Below, piece by piece: positions 12,097-15,121 of a stretch of DNA of 15,121 bases (positions are counted from its first letter, which is position 1; every line of letters starts with the position of its first letter). Source of the stretch: an uncultured Collinsella sp. (GTDB lineage: Bacteria > Actinomycetota > Coriobacteriia > Coriobacteriales > Coriobacteriaceae); NCBI GenBank assembly GCA_902461085.1, contig CABPWH010000050.1:1-15121 (forward strand), in the 5' to 3' direction. The notes below the pieces were generated by a model that was given only the letters and a program-made list of their open reading frames with translations, made no database searches and had not been told where the DNA came from. Position numbers and translations under genes: made by a program.

Positions 12097-14550
12097 ATGG
12101 CCGAGCAACTGTCGCTGTTTGGTTCGCCGCAACCGGAGGAGGCTCCGGTGAAGTCTGTGCCTGCCGCTGCCTCGGCTCAGCCTAAGCCTGCACCCGAGCC
12201 CGTCACCGCCTATGCGAGCGTGGTCCTCGACATCCCGACGCGTGCGCTGTCTGAGCCGTTTGCTTATGGCATTCCCCGGTCCTTTGCCAACGAGGCGCAG
12301 ATCGGATCCACGGTCCTGGTCCATTTTGGCAACCGTGCGGCCGCGGGCTATATCGTCGACATTGCGTCTGGGTTGGGTGACCTGCAGGGCAACAGCGCTC
12401 TCGATCCCGCGCATATCAAGCCTATCGAGGCTATCCTCAGCAAGCCGCTCTTTACCGCAGGGGCCGCCCGTATCGCACGCTGGATGAGCCGCGAGTATGT
12501 CGCGACGCTTTCCGAGTGCCTGCGCCCTTTTTTGCCTCCGGGTGGAAGCCCGCGCGTGGTCAAGGGCGACGACGGCGTGTGGACGGTTGAACGTCCCGCC
12601 GTCAAGCCTATCCAAAACCGCTGGGTCATGCTCACGCCCGAGGGCTTTGACTATACGCCGCCCAAGACCGCGGTCCGCCAGCGCCAGCTCATCGAGGCAC
12701 TGCGGTGCGGCCCGGTCACGACGCGTGACCTCAACCTGCTCTATAACAGCATGTCGGCTACCATCAAGGCGCTCGAAAAACGCGGCGTCGTGGTGGTGGA
12801 GGAGCGCCGTGCGTGGCGTGGCTGCAATGAACAGACCACGCTCTCCTCGGCAAGCGGCAAGGCACCGGTCGCACTCACCAACGGTCAGCAGCAGGCGCTC
12901 GCGCAGATTGAGCGCGCCCGTCTGGACGCTCATGGCGACGTGGTGCTGGTCGACGGCGTCACCGGCTCCGGCAAAACCGAGGTTTATCTCTCCGTCATCG
13001 AGCGCGTGCTCGCGGCCGGTCGCTCGGCGTGCGTGCTTGTGCCCGAAATCTCGCTGACGGCCCAGACCGTCGGCCGCTTCCGCTCGCGCTTTGGCGAGAC
13101 GGTCGCCGTGTTCCATTCGCGCCTTTCGGCCGGTGAGCGCCTGGACCAGTGGGATATGGTTGCCAGCGGTGCCGCGCGTGTGGTCGTGGGAGCCCGTTCG
13201 GCGCTATTTTGCCCGCTCAGCAACCTTGGTCTCATCATCATCGACGAGGAACACGAGACCAGCTACAAGCAGGGTTCTAGCCCGCGCTACCATGCGCGCG
13301 AGGTAGCGGCCGAGATGGCGCGTCGCTATCGCTGCCCGCTCGTGTTGGGCTCGGCCACGCCTTCTGCCGAGGCCCTCGACCGCTGCCGCCGCGGTACGTT
13401 CAATGGTGCCACGTGGACGCGCGTCGACATGCCCGAACGTCCGGGGAACGCGGTCCTGCCTACGGTGCGTATTGCCGACCTGCGTCGCGAGTTCTCGCAC
13501 GGTAGCCGCTCAATGTTCTCTAAACCGCTCATGGAAGGCCTCGAGCGCGTGGTCGAGCGCCGCGAGAAGGCCGTGCTGCTGCACAACCGCCGCGGTTTTG
13601 CACCGTTTTTGATGTGCCGCGAGTGCGGTTGCGTCCCCACTTGCAACCACTGCTCCACGGCGCTTACATATCACGAGCGCACGCACACGCTGCAATGTCA
13701 CACCTGCGGTTCGTCTTGGCGCGTGCAGCCGTATCCCGCGCCCACGAGCCGATGCCCCAAATGTGGCAGTCGCTACCTGGCAAAAATGGGTCTGGGAACG
13801 CAGCAGATCGAGGACGCACTGCATCAGATGCTTCCCGAGGATGTCGCCATTATTCGCATGGATGCCGATTCCACGCGCGGCAAGGATGCGCACAAAAAGC
13901 TGCTCGAGCAGTTCGATGCGGCGGATTGTGCCGTGTTGCTGGGCACCCAAATGATCGCAAAGGGTCTCGATTTTCCCGAGGTCACGCTCGTAGGCGTGGT
14001 CAATGCCGACTTCGCCCTCAAGCTGCCCGACTTTCGCGCAGGGGAGCGCGCCTACGATCTGCTGGAGCAGGTTGCGGGCCGCGCCGGCCGCGGCGATCGC
14101 CCCGGCGAGGTTATCATCCAGACCTACCTGCCCGAGGACCCGGTCATCCGCGCCGTCGCCGAGCACGACCGCTCGATTTTTACCGACTACGACCTGGACC
14201 AGCGCCGCGACGCGCTGTACCCGCCGTTTGTTCGCCTGGTCAACATCTTGGTATGGTCGGCGAACCGAGACGACGCGCAGGACTACATCGGCCGCATCGC
14301 GAAGCTCCTCAAGCGCCGCTGGCATGCCGCCGCGCCCGACTTTTTGCGGGCGGGGAGCGCCGTGCCTCAGGTGCTGGGCCCGGCTTCATGTGTAATCGAG
14401 AGAGCCAAGGACCGTTACCGCTTCCATCTGCTTGTAAAGTCGCCGGTAGGGTACCATGTCTCTGATGATATCGACGCCTGCCTCAAAGAGGTGGGCTCTG
14501 TGCGCGGCGTGAGCGTGAGCGTTGACGTCGACGCCTATGATTTGATGTAA
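12097..14550 (+). CDS. priA: Primosomal replication-restart helicase PriA (N')
   Basis: This superfamily 2 DNA helicase reloads the replisome at stalled forks. ATG 12097-12099 (MAEQLSLFG; 817 aa) has GGAGGT 9 bases upstream; the in-frame ATG at 12079 overlaps that site and is rejected. A disordered Pro/Ala/Glu tail (1-37) precedes the 3' DNA-binding domain (about 40-140) and winged-helix region (about 175-240). Then come Walker A GVTGSGKT (287-294), the DEEH box (383-386), GSATPSAEA (418-426), and a double zinc site with eight Cys (507, 510, 516, 519, 534, 537, 553, 556). GTQMIAKGLDFPEVTLVG (616-633), QVAGRAGRG (658-666) and the C-terminal domain to 817 follow. All helicase and zinc motifs are intact, so it should be active. 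Residues 4-8 read QLSLF, a sliding-clamp-binding consensus. def follows 18 bases later, so they are probably cotranscribed. Confidence 0.97.
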   Translation: MAEQLSLFGSPQPEEAPVKSVPAAASAQPKPAPEPVTAYASVVLDIPTRALSEPFAYGIPRSFANEAQIGSTVLVHFGNRAAAGYIVDIASGLGDLQGNSALDPAHIKPIEAILSKPLFTAGAARIARWMSREYVATLSECLRPFLPPGGSPRVVKGDDGVWTVERPAVKPIQNRWVMLTPEGFDYTPPKTAVRQRQLIEALRCGPVTTRDLNLLYNSMSATIKALEKRGVVVVEERRAWRGCNEQTTLSSASGKAPVALTNGQQQALAQIERARLDAHGDVVLVDGVTGSGKTEVYLSVIERVLAAGRSACVLVPEISLTAQTVGRFRSRFGETVAVFHSRLSAGERLDQWDMVASGAARVVVGARSALFCPLSNLGLIIIDEEHETSYKQGSSPRYHAREVAAEMARRYRCPLVLGSATPSAEALDRCRRGTFNGATWTRVDMPERPGNAVLPTVRIADLRREFSHGSRSMFSKPLMEGLERVVERREKAVLLHNRRGFAPFLMCRECGCVPTCNHCSTALTYHERTHTLQCHTCGSSWRVQPYPAPTSRCPKCGSRYLAKMGLGTQQIEDALHQMLPEDVAIIRMDADSTRGKDAHKKLLEQFDAADCAVLLGTQMIAKGLDFPEVTLVGVVNADFALKLPDFRAGERAYDLLEQVAGRAGRGDRPGEVIIQTYLPEDPVIRAVAEHDRSIFTDYDLDQRRDALYPPFVRLVNILVWSANRDDAQDYIGRIAKLLKRRWHAAAPDFLRAGSAVPQVLGPASCVIERAKDRYRFHLLVKSPVGYHVSDDIDACLKEVGSVRGVSVSVDVDAYDLM

Positions 14551-14568
14551 CAACCCGAAAGGATGGCC

Positions 14569-15105
14569 ATGGAAGCCAACGGAATCGTACTGTCGCCCGA
14601 CCCTCGTCTGCGCCAGGAGTGCGCCGTCATCGAGGAGATCACCCCGGCGATCGAGGCGCTTGCCGAGAAGATGAAGAAGATGATGTTCGAGAACGGCGGT
14701 TGCGGCCTGGCTGCCCCGCAGATCGGCGAGCTCATTCAGCTCGTCACCATCGACTGCGACTACAGCGACAAGAATGATTATGATCCGTACGCGCTCATCA
14801 ACCCTGTCATTGTTGAGCAGAGTGACCATCTGGTGCCGTTTAGCGAGGGCTGCCTTTCCATTCCCGGCATTAGCTGCGAGATTGAGCGTCCCGACCATGT
14901 CGTCGTCGAGGCGTATGACTTGGATGCCAACCTTATTCGCTACGAGGCCACGGGCGATCTGTTCTGCGTGTGCCTGCAGCACGAGATCGATCACCTGCAC
15001 GGTAACACCATGTTCGAGCGACTGAAGCCGATGCAGAGGATCAAGGCCGTCAAGGAGTACCAGGACGCCCTGGCCCGCGGCGCTCGACCGGGCGAGACGG
15101 AGTAG
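14569..15105 (+). CDS. def: Peptide deformylase
   Basis: This metalloenzyme removes the formyl group from the N-terminal Met of new proteins. I chose ATG 14569-14571 (MEANGIVLSP; 178 aa), with GAAAGGA about 5 bases upstream; the ATG 6 bases earlier overlaps that site. The three family motifs are intact: GGCGLAAPQIG (43-53), EGCLSIP (93-99, metal ligand Cys95) and QHEIDHLHG (137-145, metal ligands His138 and His142, catalytic Glu139). Length is normal. The gap to priA is 18 bases, so an operon is likely; a methionyl-tRNA formyltransferase gene often follows in this arrangement, but the window ends 16 bases after the stop. Confidence 0.96.
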   Translation: MEANGIVLSPDPRLRQECAVIEEITPAIEALAEKMKKMMFENGGCGLAAPQIGELIQLVTIDCDYSDKNDYDPYALINPVIVEQSDHLVPFSEGCLSIPGISCEIERPDHVVVEAYDLDANLIRYEATGDLFCVCLQHEIDHLHGNTMFERLKPMQRIKAVKEYQDALARGARPGETE

Positions 15106-15121
15106 GTTTGTCCGTCCCCGG

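Noticed and set aside
12040..13116. A 358-codon open frame on the minus strand opposite the start of priA
   Set aside because: It is the antisense shadow of priA with an Arg/His/Asp-rich product and no motif.

Overview
The window most resembles the chromosome of a member of the Coriobacteriia (Actinomycetota), with a Collinsella-like organism as my best guess. The grounds are the moderately high G+C content, clear Shine-Dalgarno sequences and long intergenic palindromes. This placement is inference from general look, not a phylogenetic result. Nine protein-coding genes can be assigned to known families. No tRNA, rRNA or CRISPR array is visible.

Layout. (1) 1-1374, plus strand: the end of a cobalamin (corrin ring) operon, with a 5'-truncated cbiC/cobH (precorrin-8X methylmutase) overlapping cbiJ/cobK (precorrin-6A reductase). 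This part is visibly richer in G+C than the rest. (2) 1375-1585: a convergent gap holding a decayed fragment of an IS21-type transposase (IstA) and a 13-bp-arm palindrome. (3) 1586-5006, minus strand: a three-gene MacAB/YknXYZ-type ABC export operon (adaptor, ATPase, permease) with overlapping stop and start codons. (4) 5139-6872, minus: a membrane-anchored L,D-transpeptidase. (5) 7022-8629, minus: a fused iron-sulfur L-serine dehydratase, preceded by a roughly 170-bp multi-arm palindromic element. (6) 8974-10254, minus: metK, with a strong intrinsic terminator. (7) 10255-10531: a divergent promoter region carrying a near-perfect 92-bp palindrome between the metK and gltX promoters. (8) 10532-15105, plus: gltX, then priA and def, which probably form one transcription unit.

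How the genes relate. The right half is core housekeeping: SAM synthesis, Glu-tRNA synthesis, replication restart and N-terminal deformylation. The middle is cell envelope (crosslinking and export) plus serine catabolism. The left edge is cofactor biosynthesis ending at a mobile-element scar. I found no clearly new multigene system. The points most worth checking are a canonical-looking sliding-clamp-binding motif (QLSLF) at the very N-terminus of PriA, the CxxCxxC tail of the serine dehydratase, and three different intergenic palindromic elements, one with strand-asymmetric G-U/G-T pairing.
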